From: Rhabdophis nuchalis
Lineage: Eukaryota > Chordata > Lepidosauria > Squamata > Natricidae
Direction of reading: 5' to 3'
Assembly (NCBI GenBank): GCA_039707465.1
Contig: CM077648.1
Coordinates: 76,694,119-76,758,118 of the forward strand
DNA: 64,000 nucleotides
Each line of letters begins with the position of its first letter. Within the stretch, counting starts at the first letter, position 1. The notes beneath the pieces are model-generated. The model was not told the DNA's origin, did no database searches, and saw nothing but the letters and a program-made list of their open reading frames with translations. Below, piece by piece: positions 35,359 to 47,469 of the stretch. The position numbers and the translations under genes were made by a program.

Positions 35359-35514
35359 GTGCAAAAAAATAATGGATTTAATTCATATCTGTGTCTTGTG
35401 GATTATTTATTTCAGGAAAATTTATAGAATTAATCCATGCTATTTTATACTTCTTATGAAAGAAGTATTTTAGTTTAATTATAATTGTTAAGTAAAGTGA
35501 TTTATTTGCTGTAC

Positions 35515-35592
35515 AAACTGAAGTCAGTGAACTTTATTACAATCTTATTACAATGACAATAAAGATGATGATGATGATGATGACGATGGCAC
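35515..35592 (+). mobile_element. LINE 3' terminal hairpin with (GAT)n tail
   Basis: TATTACAATGACAATAAAGA is shared with the tail at about 31705-31725, but here it grows into GAT rather than ATT units. Confidence 0.6.
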
Positions 35593-38500
35593 ATTAGAAT
35601 TGAATTAGTAAAAAGTGTCTATCTAAATATCTTTGAAATGCTGGATTTGGAATGCTAACTTTTAAATGAATGTATATAAAGTATAAACTACATATTTCTT
35701 GAATATTAGTTTGAAGTCATTAATGAATACTGACATGCATTAATAATAGTATCCTGCATTACTTTTGTTGTGCTTTTTACACATAAGTTAACTTTACGAA
35801 GCCAAACTGATGATATGCCAATGCGATCCCAATGCTAACTCCTAACTTAAACAATTAAAGAATAGACTAGGAAGAGAAATGTTTGGTAGAATGCCAAGTA
35901 TTTTGCTTATAGTTATCAGTACATCAAATAAGTAATCTGTTTTGCTTTACCACAGTGACTCCCTGAAAACAGGCTACAGTTTTATAATTGTCAATACTAC
36001 ATTTCATGACTTAAATTCTGAAACAGCCAACCTCAATGAATAACGTATATAGGTTATGCATCTTTTTATACCTTTTAGATATTCTGAGAAATTTGTAAAA
36101 TAAATACATTTTAATGTGCGTTCAGTATACCGACCATGTAGTAAAAATTAGGGCAAAAGTAATTGCAAGAGTCGATTAATTATTTAGAATGCTTTTTTTA
36201 CTTGACATCATCTTCACTACACTCTTTGTGAAGCTTAGAAAAAAATCTAATTCTAGGTTATAGCATCACATTTGTAGTTACATTGGCAACAAAATAAATG
36301 TGTTTCTCCATCAGCTTCCCTTTCTTGAATCCCATCATTCCAAGATTATATCCTACACTATGGATGTTTGTGACTACAATCAAGACTGTTCTCAGTGATT
36401 TTTATTGAATTTTCCATTTCATATGCTCATTACCATGTAGTTTATATTTTAAAATATTTAAATATAAACAAATGTTACAATCTGAGAAAGTGCCCATTAT
36501 GTTTAGCTATACACACAGAGAGAGAAAAGGGTGGGGGGGAGAGAATCTGTGAAGCTTTCCAAATTAAAAGCCCACATTTTGTTTATCTGGAGCTGCTTAT
36601 ATGAACATTTAAAGCCAACTTCTGTTCTAGACAGACTTACGTAAACTATGGTTGGATCATGATTTTGAAGTGTTTCTCTTGATTATTATAGCACAGTTGA
36701 TTGTGGATATATGCACATACATTTCTATGAAACCATTGTTTAAAATGACATTGTAGAAAATCTACAAAACATTTATGGTAAAATAATGGGAAATATTTTC
36801 TAAGACTAATAAATGGCAGAAGGGTGCTATTTTTGATGAAAACAAGCCAGAAGCTGATATGTTTCCATGGCAACAAGAGGAGCATTAGACAGTTGAGCCA
36901 AAGATAGGGAAAATGCAGATGCTGGGCAGTAAGGAATCTCATTCCCTCCATCTCTCTAACAACAAAGAGTTGGCCTTCTGATTGCTTTCTCTCAAACTAT
37001 TTCAAAAATGTTAAAAGAATCCCTCAATTTTAATTTATACCAGCTTTGGAAATATGAATATAACATAATTTGTATTTGTAATAAGATCCATAATAAATAT
37101 TTTGTATTCCCATTGTTGTATATACAGTAATAATAGCCCTTTCATACCAGACTCTAAAGAATAGTCCTTGTCAAATAGTGTGACTGAAAATTGATAAAAT
37201 TGTTTTCTTAAACAAGTATATTAAACTTATATTTCATAATACATAAAAATGAATAAATACGTGTACCCAAATTCATTTCCTAGGGACAGTTCCAAAATCA
37301 TTTTCTCCGAGAAAATATATGTAATCACTATTTAAAACTTGTTGAGTATGAAGCTTCTAGTGTTTTTTAAAGGTATGGATTACTAGCTTGGGCTAATTAG
37401 CCTTGGCCTGCCTGGTAGAATCATTTTACTGGGATTCAACAAAGGGGGTGAAAGTTGGTTATTTCACCAAATAGATCAGACCAACAATCAACTCCACAAG
37501 AAACTAAGACTACTTTTATTGAGGGTGGCTATAACAGAATCTTGTAAGTCAAAGGTTGTACTCTTCTTATACTTAGGTGAATCAAGAAAGTGTCTAATGA
37601 CACTCAGCTAACATCAAAAGCTGGGAAGGTTAGACATGGTTTCAACTGATTCTTGTTTGAAGTTGTGAGGCTTAATAAGAATCTTGAGGATGAATTTCAT
37701 TTACATGGAAATATTGTCTTACATGGAACCATTCCTTGGTTTCTGGACCAAGGAATAAAAGGAATGAATTGTCATGGAGATATTATACCTTAACCTTCAA
37801 GAAGCATCTGGAGATATTTCTGGGGACAGGATGTAAAAGTGCCAATTACCAAACAAGACTACAATATCAATTGCAGGAACTTCTTGATATAGATAATCCT
37901 TTGCTCTCTGTTATTCAGTCTATAATTTAACAAAAGGGATGAAAAGTGAGGCAGCCAATAATTACAATGAAAAAGTTTTTAAAGGATCTTTTCAAACTGT
38001 GACAAAGTGCATGAAAGTGACAAATGATCGCTATGGTAAAGACAAATTAAGTTTTGTATTTATCAGAGAAAAAAAATTGAAAGCAAAATTATCAATATTG
38101 TAATATTGTTATGTAAATCTGTAGTACAAGAGGTCTAAGAATGATACATATAATTTTGGATTTCACATTTCAGAAAAGATTTTGTTCAGATGCAAAATAT
38201 GGAAAAAAATGGCAATTACTATCATCAAGGAAAATTGAAACAATTGAGTTGGCCAAACTGAAATTAATATAATAAAAAATCAGAATTATCTATTTTTAAA
38301 ATGCTAGCTTAATGCTATGTTTTTTAATTTCTGCTTTTAATATATATATGCCATGTATATCTTCAATATTACAGTTTCATAAAGATGCCATACATTTTAA
38401 AAAATCGTCCAAATTATAGCTAAGGCATGGAGTTAGTGGTTTGGGATAGAAAAGACACCATTAGAAACTACTTTTGTTACAAAATGAAAGCAATTATCTT

Positions 38501-40264
38501 TAATAAATATGTAGCAAGAGTATGAGTCATGGGAAGCCTAAAATTAGTAGTCAGGCCTCCTTTTTTCTATTGCAATTGCTCACTCTTCACCCACATCCAA
38601 TCAAATGCTAATCCATGAGGATCAACTGCCTTCAAACACTGATCTTCAGACTCCTGGTCCAAAATACTCTGCTATTCATTATAAGTAGTTAGTTGCAATT
38701 GTGTTTTTTAAAGAAAAAAATAATATATTAAATACTTAGTACGAAGCATGGAGATTAATTATTTGTTTTATCTAGGTTCAGTTGAAATGTATTGCTTGAT
38801 GACTGTTTAAAGTCATTCTCATTGTAGAAACCTTCCACACCTCAAATCTGTTTGAGGTGAATCTCACTGATCACATGAACCATAATAGCTCACTGATCAC
38901 ATGAACCATCATCTGCCTCTGGCAAATATAGCACTAGTCAACGAATTTCATATGATTCAAGAGATTCCTTCCCTTTGTGATTGCTTTAGAAAAGAAAACA
39001 CCAATCATATAGATTAAATGAAGGAGATCTGATATAGGTAACTATGTGGTTACATAGATTTTTAAAAAAAGTTTAAGGTCAATATCATATTCAAAACAGG
39101 GAAAAAGGAAATTCTAAAATTCTAATATACTGTAATCACATGTTCCTTTCTTTTTACATGTAATAGAAATTATATTACAAATCATCTTGTGAATCAAGGG
39201 CTCACCCAATATAACTTTTTTGTGTGTTCCTGCAAGCCATTGTTGATATTTGGCAGTATGTCTGACAAATAAGGGTACATACAATTTTTTGACAAGGTTT
39301 TTCAAAGTAGTTTGCCATTTCCTGCTCTGCAGGGCTGAAGATTACCTAATTGGTTTTGTGTCGTAGGCAGGAGTAGAACGCATGGTCCCCCATGAGTTTC
39401 CAGGTTTCTAAATTAGTGCTACAACCATACATTAAACTTGATCTCACAAATCCTTTATGTCAATATAAATAGCAATCGAAATCTGCTTATTCAAAACCAC
39501 ATCCCTCTGAATTCACTATTTATTCTCCAGTGATTGTGATAAATTTAATATTAATTAGAAATCTTAGTGGAGCTAGAAATTAAATCAAGGCAGAAACAAA
39601 GATTGTTATTTGAAAACAGGACCTGGATATCAGTAAGGAAAATTGAATGGAAATCTTCTGATATATTTCTTAACATTTTAAGGATATATCTATATATTAT
39701 AAAAACATATTTATAAAATACAGTTCCTGATGAATAAAGAAATTCAGCATTCTATCATGGAGGAGCAAGTACTATATCAACCAACCCTTTCCAGTTTAAT
39801 AATTTTCACATCTTTTCATCTTTAAATGGTAGGAATTTTATGACAGGAATTCTGGAAGTTGTCAGTTAAAGAAGAATGGTATTTATTTATTTAAAAATTT
39901 ATAGTTTCCCATCTTCCAGCCAACTCTGAGCAACTCCCATTCAAAAGTCTACTTCAAATTAGGCACAATCCCACTTCAATCAACACCTAATACTGATTGG
40001 GGTTATCAAACTTCTAAGTAATTTTATTGTTGTGTACATATGAGATTCATATGCATTTTTTTAAAGTATGCTTCATTCTTTCTCATAATATTGTTGAACT
40101 ATTTTATTTATGTTAATAGACAGCAATACAATTATCTATAATAGCAACATTTTATGGTATTCTTTCCTAGCTATTATATTCTATACACCTCAGAAAATAA
40201 CAATACATAGTTGACTTTATACCTGTGATTTAAAATTAGTTTTGGAGGGGATACTTCCTGAGAG
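35593..40264. other. Long intronic stretch with few recognisable elements
   Basis: About 4.7 kb of AT-rich sequence. A degraded inverted tRNA-SINE fragment lies near 39300-39425. A 21-bp tandem duplication (CTCACTGATCACATGAACCA...) lies near 38864-38912. A possible minus-strand LTR-like region with a CTTTTATTGA block near 37510 is not convincing. No coding exon was recognised. Confidence 0.4.
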
Positions 40265-40272
40265 GTTTAAGA

Positions 40273-40630
40273 CAGTGTTTTTCAACCTTTTTTGTGCAAA
40301 GGCACACTTTTTTCATGAAAAAAATCACGAGGCACACCACCACCATTAGAAAATGTTAAAAAAATTTAACTCTGTGCCTATATTGACTATATATAAAGTA
40401 ATTCTCTTGAATAGGAATCAAATAAACACAAAGAAATTATTTTATAATTACTTTATTTTGAAATAATAAAGTATTTTATAATTGTTCATATTTCTGTTTA
40501 CTTAGTGCGAAACCTGGGCCTGTTTGGCTGAACACAAAGCTGATATTCTGGCAGGAATTTTTCCCACGGCACACCAGACAATATCTCACAGCACACTAGT
40601 GTGCCACGGCACAGTGGTTGAAAAACGCTG
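40273..40630. mobile_element. Non-autonomous hAT element, 358 bp
   Basis: Inverted ends CAGTGTTTTTCAACC and GGTTGAAAAACGCTG, with a perfect 8-bp duplication gtttaaga (40265-40272 and 40631-40638) again with central TA. AT-rich interior with no transposase frame. Confidence 0.9.
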
Positions 40631-40638
40631 GTTTAAGA

Positions 40639-41660
40639 ATGTAGACTAGGATCAAAAACTGAACAATATTCCTCTGAAAATTAAATGGAATAGATTCTAT
40701 ATTGTTCCTAAATTGTATTATTTCCAAGAAAACTATGCATGTGTCCATATGGTCACCAGATTGACAGCTACACATATCTATTTCATATATATAGTATTTT
40801 TGAAAAGTATACTTTAGTAATCAGGTTCTATTCATATCATGCAACAAACTAATTTGTAATTTAAGTCAAACTGCTTAACTACTATAACATTATCAGGGAC
40901 TTTTATAACTTTTAATATCCGCTTATCCATTGAACAATCAGCTGCAAGGGTTAGCCTTTCAATGTTAATATGTCTTTTAATACATAACTAGTCACATTTT
41001 TGTTTCATTTTGTTTTTCCTTTGTGAAACACTTTCTGAAATTGAATTAATATAAAATAATGTTCAATACTCATATTCTTTTGATTTCTTGTTCCTAGAAA
41101 AATTGTCCATTGTCATTTGCAGCTCAATAATTAATATTCAAAATAAACTGCCTCTTAATATTTTTCTACATAGAGGTAGAATTTTATTTCCATGAAAGTT
41201 TTAATTCATTAAATCATCTAAGATAGCGGTTATTATTGTCACACTACACATCTAGATTCAACACTTTAATGCATCTGAACAAACATATATCATCACATCA
41301 ACATCTAGCTTATAGGCAGAGGGTAATACCGAATGTTTCTCTAGCTTTCTGTGGATCATTTTAGAAGAGGAAGTACTTATTTCAAACAATTCAGGAAAAC
41401 TCTTGCCACTTTGTTGTGATTAATAAATTGACTGTTAAGTTTATTTGGTATATTTGCCTTTTTATCATTGGATGTTTATTCAAAAGTGTGCTAGCCAGTT
41501 ATAAGCACAGGTCAATAAGGTATAAGCTACCCATTCTGTTCTACTTTTCTGACATAGCTATTCTACAGGATTTCAGATCAATTCTGTGTAGATGTAACTC
41601 ATTCCTTTTTGCTGGGACTTATTCCTAGTATATGGTATTCTATTGAGGATCAAATGTTTT
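40639..41660. other. Intronic sequence, nothing recognised
   Basis: AT-rich without an identifiable element. Confidence 0.4.
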
Positions 41661-41855
41661 GCTGCAGTAAAGGTAAAAGTTTCCCTGTCCAGTTGTGCCT
41701 GACTCTAGGGTAGTGCTCATCTCCATTTCTTGGCCAAGGGAGTATGTGTTGTCCGAAGACAACCAAAGGCATATGGAACTCTGTTACCTTCCCAACAAAA
41801 TGATACCTATTAATCTACTCCCATTTGCAACTCCTAGGTCGGCAGCACCTGAACT
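41661..41855 (+). mobile_element. Degenerate squamate SINE-like repeat
   Basis: GGTAAAAGTTTCCCTGTCC, GACTCTAGGGTAGTGCTCAT, CTCTGTTACCTTCCCA and CAACTCCTAGGTCGGCAG follow the order of a common squamate repeat that I recall but cannot name with certainty. Confidence 0.5.
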
Positions 41856-42672
41856 AGGAAAGGGATGTGTGTGTAATCAGATAATGCTATTTGTTACACA
41901 CTTGACACTCTATTCCCATTTAGGCTTACTTCATTGGACAGGCCTATAGATTCTTCTGAAGTTTCCCAAATTTGTTATTTAAATACATAGTAAGTGAACT
42001 ATTACATAGCTTCATGCAGGTTTTTACTATTAAGACTTTTCCCACAGTATCTCTTATAAACAGTGTTCTCTTTTACACACATGATTTTCTGGATACTAGA
42101 AAAATAAGTCATTTTCTTTATAAGGTGCCACCTCTTTCACACACAAAAGAAATCCGGATTTCAACATATTCCTACATCTAACAACTGTCATTTAAAAAAA
42201 AAATTGGACAGGTGATCTATTCATACAAAATAACTTCAGAAGCATATGCCAATCTGAGCTATCGGAGAAATAATTATGACAAATATACAGATGTAAGAAT
42301 GTGGACTTCTGTGCAATGTACTTAATGATGGTTAGTCTTCAATGGGAATGGGACCATGAATTACTCTCCCTTTCTATGACAGGCATGCCTATCTATTTCA
42401 TACTCACTTACTACACAGGACAGGTATTATGTAACATCTGGCTACCAAAATAAGGTGCATAACCTCCCTGCAGCACCATCATGCATTCAGGTCTATTTTG
42501 TGTAATGTTAGTATAGCACTATTCCAGCTGTTGTAGCCACAGATATACGAGTCTAGTGTACATGGCAAGAGCTTGTTTACCTGAGATGTATATGCTGGCA
42601 AGAAACTTACCTGTGCTGATGTAATATCCAATCACTATCATAAGCCTTTGATCTGCCTTACTTTCCCTAACT
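41856..42672. other. Intronic sequence, nothing recognised
   Basis: No gene or element identified just inside the exon donor side of the intron. Confidence 0.4.
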
Positions 42673-42812
42673 CAGGGGTCTCCAACCTTTGCAACTTTAA
42701 GTCTGAAGGACTTCAGCTCCCAGACTTCTCCAGCCAGCAAAGCTTTGCTGGCTGGAGAAGTCTGGGAACTGAAGTCCTTCAGACTTAAAGTTGCAAAGGT
42801 TGGAGACCCCTG
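42673..42812. mobile_element. Palindromic hAT MITE, subfamily a, 245 bp inside the intron from the KCNC2 exon
   Basis: 140-bp hairpin. Flanks ccctaact and tcctaact match at 7 of 8, with central TA. Confidence 0.9.
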
Positions 42813-43056
42813 TCCTAACTGGCTAGATATTGGGCAGAAACCACACTGGGGAAGGTTACATTAAAGTTCTTTTTATACTGGTTTGGGGTGGTGCTATATA
42901 AAATAAAGACAGTAAAAGTTGCAACTCTTTTTTTTCCTTCAGGAAACTCTTTTGAACGAGCACCTGTAGGAGGGTGCAGCGGGGCCCTTTCAAAGACCAG
43001 GAGCGCTTCCTACTCTCTGCAATAGATGCGCTCTCCCTCCTTCCCCGGCTCTCCTC

Positions 43057-43062
43057 GCTTAC
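43057..43062 (-). other. KCNC2 splice donor after the T1 exon
   Basis: On the minus strand the sequence reads CCAGG|GTAAGC immediately after codon 244. Kv3 homology ends at AAR here, and the next family residues (FIAFASLF of S1) are absent downstream. A phase-0 junction at this point is the known Kv3 gene structure. The read-through residues after it resemble no channel sequence. Confidence 0.88.
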
Positions 43063-43794
43063 CCTGGCGGCGCGGGAAGAATAGGGGTCCTCGAAGAGCG
43101 CCCACATGCGCGGCTGGAGCCTCTTCCAGCGGCCGCCTTTGCCGTCCAGAGGGGAGCCGTTCGCAGAGGAAGACGAGGAGGCGCCCAAGGCGCCCACGTC
43201 CTCGATGCCCAAGCGCTTGGCGGCCAACTCGTCGTCGTCTGGCTCGCCCGGGGGCTCGCCGGTGATCAGGTCGGGCGCCTCGAAGATGTCCAGCGCCTCC
43301 TCGGCGTCGCGGTGCTGCCTGTAGGTCATCCAACAGCAGGGCTCCACGTCGGTCTCGTCGATGCCCCAGAAAGCCAGCTCCTCTTCGAAGAGCGGCCCGC
43401 ACACGTCGGCGGGGCAGTGCAACTTCCCGGTGCGGTAGTAGTTGAGCACGTAGGCGAAGACCCCCGGGTGGCGGTCGAAGAAGAATTCGCAGCACGCGCC
43501 GCTCCCGCCACGTGCGGCCACGCCGCCGCCATTGGCGCGCGAACTCCAGCCGCTCCCGCCCACGGGATCCAGCGGGCCGCCGCCGCCGCCTCCAGGGTTG
43601 GGGGCCGGGTTGGGGGCGGGCAGAAGCGGCGGCTGGTGGTGCTCCTCTCCGCCGCCAGGGGAGTCGCCTTGGGACTGGCAGGCGAGCAGAGCCAGCCGAG
43701 TGCCCGGCAGCGTTTTCAGGGTGCTCCGGTAGGTCTCGTGCCTGGTGCCCCCGACGTTGAGGATCACCCTCTCGTTATCCTCGAGCTTCCCCAT
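43063..43794 (-). CDS. KCNC2: KCNC2 (Kv3.2) first coding exon, residues 1-244
   Basis: This exon encodes the cytoplasmic N-terminus of a Shaw-family (Kv3) voltage-gated potassium channel subunit, a plasma-membrane protein that supports fast repolarisation in fast-spiking neurons. The start [16 protein letters not shown] closely resembles Kv3.2 rather than Kv3.1 (recognition from memory). The T1/BTB domain spans about residues 8-160. It carries the interface zinc motif H126-X5-C132-X20-C153-C154. A Gly/Pro-rich insert (about 39-101) separates its first strand from EFFFDRHPG. An acidic linker (about 172-200) leads to [14 protein letters not shown] just before S1. Translation reads through to 42856, but family homology stops exactly at a GTAAGC donor, leaving 244 codons in phase 0. 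The ATG has a strong Kozak context (G at -3, G at +4). S1-S6 and the pore are not in the window. Kv3.2 identity is quite sure; the remaining exons are inferred to lie beyond the left edge. Confidence 0.93.
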
Positions 43795-43840
43795 CTCTGT
43801 GACTCAGACATGACTGCGGGCGAGAAGGAGAGAAGAGAGA
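43795..43840 (-). promoter_or_regulatory. Predicted 3' splice acceptor and short 5' UTR before the KCNC2 ATG
   Basis: On the minus strand a pyrimidine-rich run of about 25 nt ends in CGCCCGCAG. The AG is at 43814-43815, and 19 nt of leader follow before the ATG at 43794. This looks like a strong acceptor, so the start codon probably lies in the second exon and an untranslated exon lies further right. The 19-nt leader contains an upstream ATG at 43811-43809, out of frame with KCNC2. Candidate donors further right include GTAAGA at 44181-44176, but I cannot choose among several. Confidence 0.6.
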
Positions 43841-45360
43841 GAGGCAATGGGCAAGGCGCTTATTTGAAGGCCGCCTGTGGGAAAGACAACAGGCTACTAA
43901 GTACCAAGGAATCCAGCGGAGTGGGGGGCGGGAGGAGAACGGAGCCTCCTCCCAGGGCGTCCCTATGGGGAAAGGGAAGGGATCTTAAAGGAAGGGCCCA
44001 CACCCGGGAACAAGAACAATCCCAGAGCCGTAGCACAGGGAGCCCTCTTTCCAACTTAGACACCTCCTTTGGAATCCAGCTCCTGCTTGTACCCACAGTG
44101 AAACCGTCCCACTCTGGGATCTTCCTTTCCCTTGTTTTTTCCGTTCCACACTCTTATCCTTGAGCCAAATCTGCCTCTTACCGCATCTCCTAATTTGCTC
44201 CTTCAAAGTTCTTTCCGAAGTGGGGATAGTAGGCAGGTTATTGGACCTCAGCAGCGAGAAAGTTACTCTATAACGACTCGGGGCTCAAACCTGGAACTCC
44301 TAATAGCTATTGCCCTGAGCAAAATTCAGCGCAGGGTCCTCACGCTCCTGCAAAAGCCTCCTTATTTAGCTTATTATCAGGTGCCTTCTTTCCCTCATCC
44401 CTGTCTCCTCCCCTCCTTCCTGTTCCAATGATGGTCTGGACTCTTCCTATAAACGTGCACCCGCCCACCCATTCCAATACAGTCAGAGCTAAAACGCTGT
44501 TTCCCTTTAGCAGCGTCAGCTTGGTCAACCTTACTCATGTTTTCTCTTTGGAATTCTTGAGATCAAGTTGCCTAAACTCAAAGGTGTCATCTGTCCATCT
44601 TCTAATTTTAAAAGAATACCTCCAGATGGAAGGCACCAGAGCTTGACTGGTGACAAAAACAGTCTTTACGCCCCTCCCCAGCAAGTCGATCTGTGGGCAC
44701 ACCCTAAATAGAACCAACGTAACCTTGCCAGCACATTTCCACCGCTTACACTAGATTTTATTTGTCAATTTTTTAACAGAAACATCCTGTGATGGTCGCT
44801 CCGCTCCCCTCCCCCCCCCTATTTTCAAATTCATCTCAATACCTTAATCACGGAGAGAAAGAGGCTTTTCTTCACGTTCCAGCCGCTCTTTGTCCTTTCT
44901 CAGTTGCCTCCAGACTCCTTGTGCGTCCGTATCAAACAAAGAATTCCTCCTTGGGCGGCTTTTCCGTCCATCTTCAGGTGGCCATTCCAGCGCCCTTGAC
45001 TGCCAGCTCCGAACGCAGTAAAAGCAACCCCCCACCTGCTGCTAGGAAACCTATCTTCTGTTGTCCTTGTGCAAAATAGATGAGGCGCTTTAGCATCAGG
45101 CGGAGAAAAACCACCACAGAAACACGGGGAGTGGAAAGCGTATCAACACCATGGGCTCCCAGCAAAGGAAGGGCTCGCTGCTGCTTTAAGCAGGCGACTC
45201 TTCAACTGGTCCCTGCTATGACTCCGAGGTGAACCAGAAACGCGGCTCCTCGCTTTGCTTCTGTTTTTAAGAGACGGCGGAGGAAGGGAGCTGTCCTTTC
45301 AGCACCACTCTCCCGCGGTTACTGTTCGTGGCAGGGACCTTTTGCAATTCTTCTTCTTTT

Positions 45361-46555
45361 GGGTAGTGTAATTGCCACAATCCTTAAAAACAATCCTCCG
45401 GAAATTAAAAAAAGATACAAAAACGCTCTAAATAAAGCATCATCTCCCTCTTTTCCCTTTACATGCTGATTACACCAAAATAGGAGCATCTAATTTGATC
45501 TGATAGGAGCATCAAAAGTGACACTTAGATACAGGTGACAACAACACAGAGAACCTGAATACTTTGGTAGAATATTTAATGGTTTCAAAGATTCAATGAC
45601 TGACCACCTTAACACTGAAGGAAACATAAAAGTGATGATGATTTCTTTAGGTATTTGCTTCTAGTTTTACATCTCTATCTCATTGATAATGCAGAATAAT
45701 TTCTCTATAATAATTTCTCTATAATATTCTAGCTGTCCCTGTGAACAAATACCTTGGATGAACACAACCCTACCATAATACTTAGGAATTCAAATTTAGT
45801 AGCATGCACTTAATGGTTCCAAAGTTCTAGAGAATCCTTTAGAAGTACCTTGAAATGAAGAATAAGATGAATGCTTCTACCTCCTTCAGAAAATGAAAGA
45901 GAGAAATCACTGCATCACACAAATATATTTTTAAATATCTTTCAGTAATGGATATAAAAAAGGAATACAATTCATTTATGATCATCTCCCTCTTTTGAGT
46001 AGGGTTCCGGGAATCTGAAGAAGGTCAGGTTGAGATGTATGTTTCCCATTCAAATTCTAAGCAGTTAGACTTTTTTGTTTTTTTAAAATATTTAATTGTT
46101 GATAATCTCAAGAACTTTCTGAAGGTAACTATGAAATATTTACATACTCTCTCAAGTGAATATCCGTTGAATCTCCAAAGTAATCTCTGATATTTCCAAG
46201 ATATCAAAGGAAATGTATATTTTCACTGGATAGTGTAAATATACATAGGAGACACCCTGAGAGAAACGTCCCAAATAATCCCGAGGCTAGAGACTGCCTG
46301 CACCCAATAAAGACTAAGGATATATTTGCAGCGCAGGTAACTTTGCATTACTTAAATCAAATTTATATGTGTGTTTGTTGTTCATTCCTTCCAACTTTAT
46401 TTTATTAGAAACACATTCTGTGACTATATGAGATGTTTTTGGATTAACCAGTCAAGCCCTGGGGAATTTTTTATTTTGTTTCTTTATATCAACTTTAAAA
46501 AAAATAAAATTATTGTTAATAATTGATTTCAGAATTATATTTGCAACTATAAACT
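45361..46555. other. KCNC2 5' flank, nothing recognised
   Basis: AT-rich. A 17-bp tandem duplication (ATAATTTCTCTATAATA) near 45695-45730 is the only structure seen. Confidence 0.4.
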
Positions 46556-47006
46556 TATTCAATTCAATTCAATTCAATTTATTCAATTTATATACCGCCC
46601 TTCTCCCTTCCGGGACTCAGGGCGGTGCACAGCCATAGTAAAAATGGGTAGTACAAAAGCTAAAATGATATATTAAAATGTATTAAATGTATTGGCCTGC
46701 AGTTAAAACCCTGTACTAAAATCAATTAAAAACTATGAGAGGCCGGCAGCACGAAATAAATGTGTCTTCAGGGCCCGACAGAAGAGACGTAGGTCTGTGA
46801 TGGTACGTAGCTCAGGGGATAGGTCATTCCAAAGGGCAGGGGCTACCACAGAGAAGGCTCTCCCACTGGGGGTCGCCAGCCAACATTGTCTGGCCGACGG
46901 CACCCTGAGGAGGCCCTCTCTGTGGGAGCGAACTGGTCAGTGGGAGGTATTTGGCAGCAGGAGGCAGTCTTGCAGGTTATTAAACTCTTATTATTATTAT
47001 TATTAA
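46556..47006 (-). mobile_element. L2/L3-like LINE 3' fragment, NTSHRPV subfamily
   Basis: Reverse orientation: (AATTC)n tail, complement of CGCCCTGAGTCCCGGAAGGG, the 3' UTR, then the complement of a coding tail related to the copy at 16285. It abuts an (ATT)n run at about 46986-47006. Confidence 0.88.
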
Positions 47007-47335
47007 ACTCTTTCTTGAATATGGCATGTTTTTTTTCTTTCACTATTATTAGTGCTCAAGAAATCAAAACATAATATATTTTTAAAAACACAAACAGTCC
47101 CCAGTCTGAAGAATCCATGAAGAATTATAATACATGAGACTCCTACTACAGAGAATTCAGCAACATATATTATTGAAAGATAGTTTAGAAGAATCTGCTT
47201 AGCAGTTTTTCATATTTGAAAAGAAATTCAAATATGAAATAAATTTATAATAGTCTCTGCTTCAACTGTATGGGAAATTCTATTAAAACAAAGTAAGTCA
47301 GACATACACACATGTCCATGTTTATTAGTGTAAGT

Positions 47336-47469
47336 CAGGGGTCTGCAAAGTTGGCTCTTTGAAGACCGGTGGACTTCAACTCCCAGAATTCCCCAGCCAG
47401 CACAGCTGGCTGGGGAATTCTGGGAGTTGAAGTCCACCGGTCTTCAAGAGCCAACTTTGCAGACCCCTG
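47336..47469. mobile_element. Palindromic hAT MITE, subfamily b
   Basis: 134-bp hairpin with perfect duplication gtgtaagt (47328-47335 and 47470-47477). Arms read TTGAAGACCGGTGG, a variant of subfamily b. Confidence 0.9.

Larger units (their letters stand above)
1..43056 (-). other. Presumed KCNC2 first-coding intron (3' part not reached)
   Basis: Everything left of the exon donor shows no minus-strand sequence resembling the large Kv3 S1-S6 exon, which is long and highly conserved and should be obvious. The whole stretch is therefore read as intron of at least 43 kb, filled by the repeats listed separately. The interpretation assumes the gene is intact in this genome and correctly assembled. 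Confidence 0.7.
43000..45360 (-). promoter_or_regulatory. GC-rich, CpG-bearing 5' region of KCNC2 (presumed promoter region)
   Basis: Base composition changes sharply here. The exon itself is very GC- and CpG-rich, and a milder rise continues to about 45360, where AT-rich intergenic sequence returns. Only unique-looking sequence is seen between 43800 and 45400, unlike the repeat-filled flanks, which suits a conserved promoter and 5' UTR interval. No convincing TATA box or start site could be fixed. A possible pair of REST/RE1 half-sites sits at 45291-45306. Confidence 0.5.

Noticed and set aside
37420..37800. Minus-strand LTR with AATAAA
   Set aside because: A polyadenylation-like motif is present, but neither termini nor target duplication could be found.
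42856..43062. Continuation of the KCNC2 frame past residue 244
   Set aside because: Homology ends exactly at a canonical donor. The read-through has no channel features and Kv3 genes splice here.
43312..44163. 283-codon plus-strand open frame across the KCNC2 exon
   Set aside because: It is antisense to a conserved exon, low-complexity Ala/Arg/Pro-rich, and arises from high GC with few stops. No domain is recognisable.
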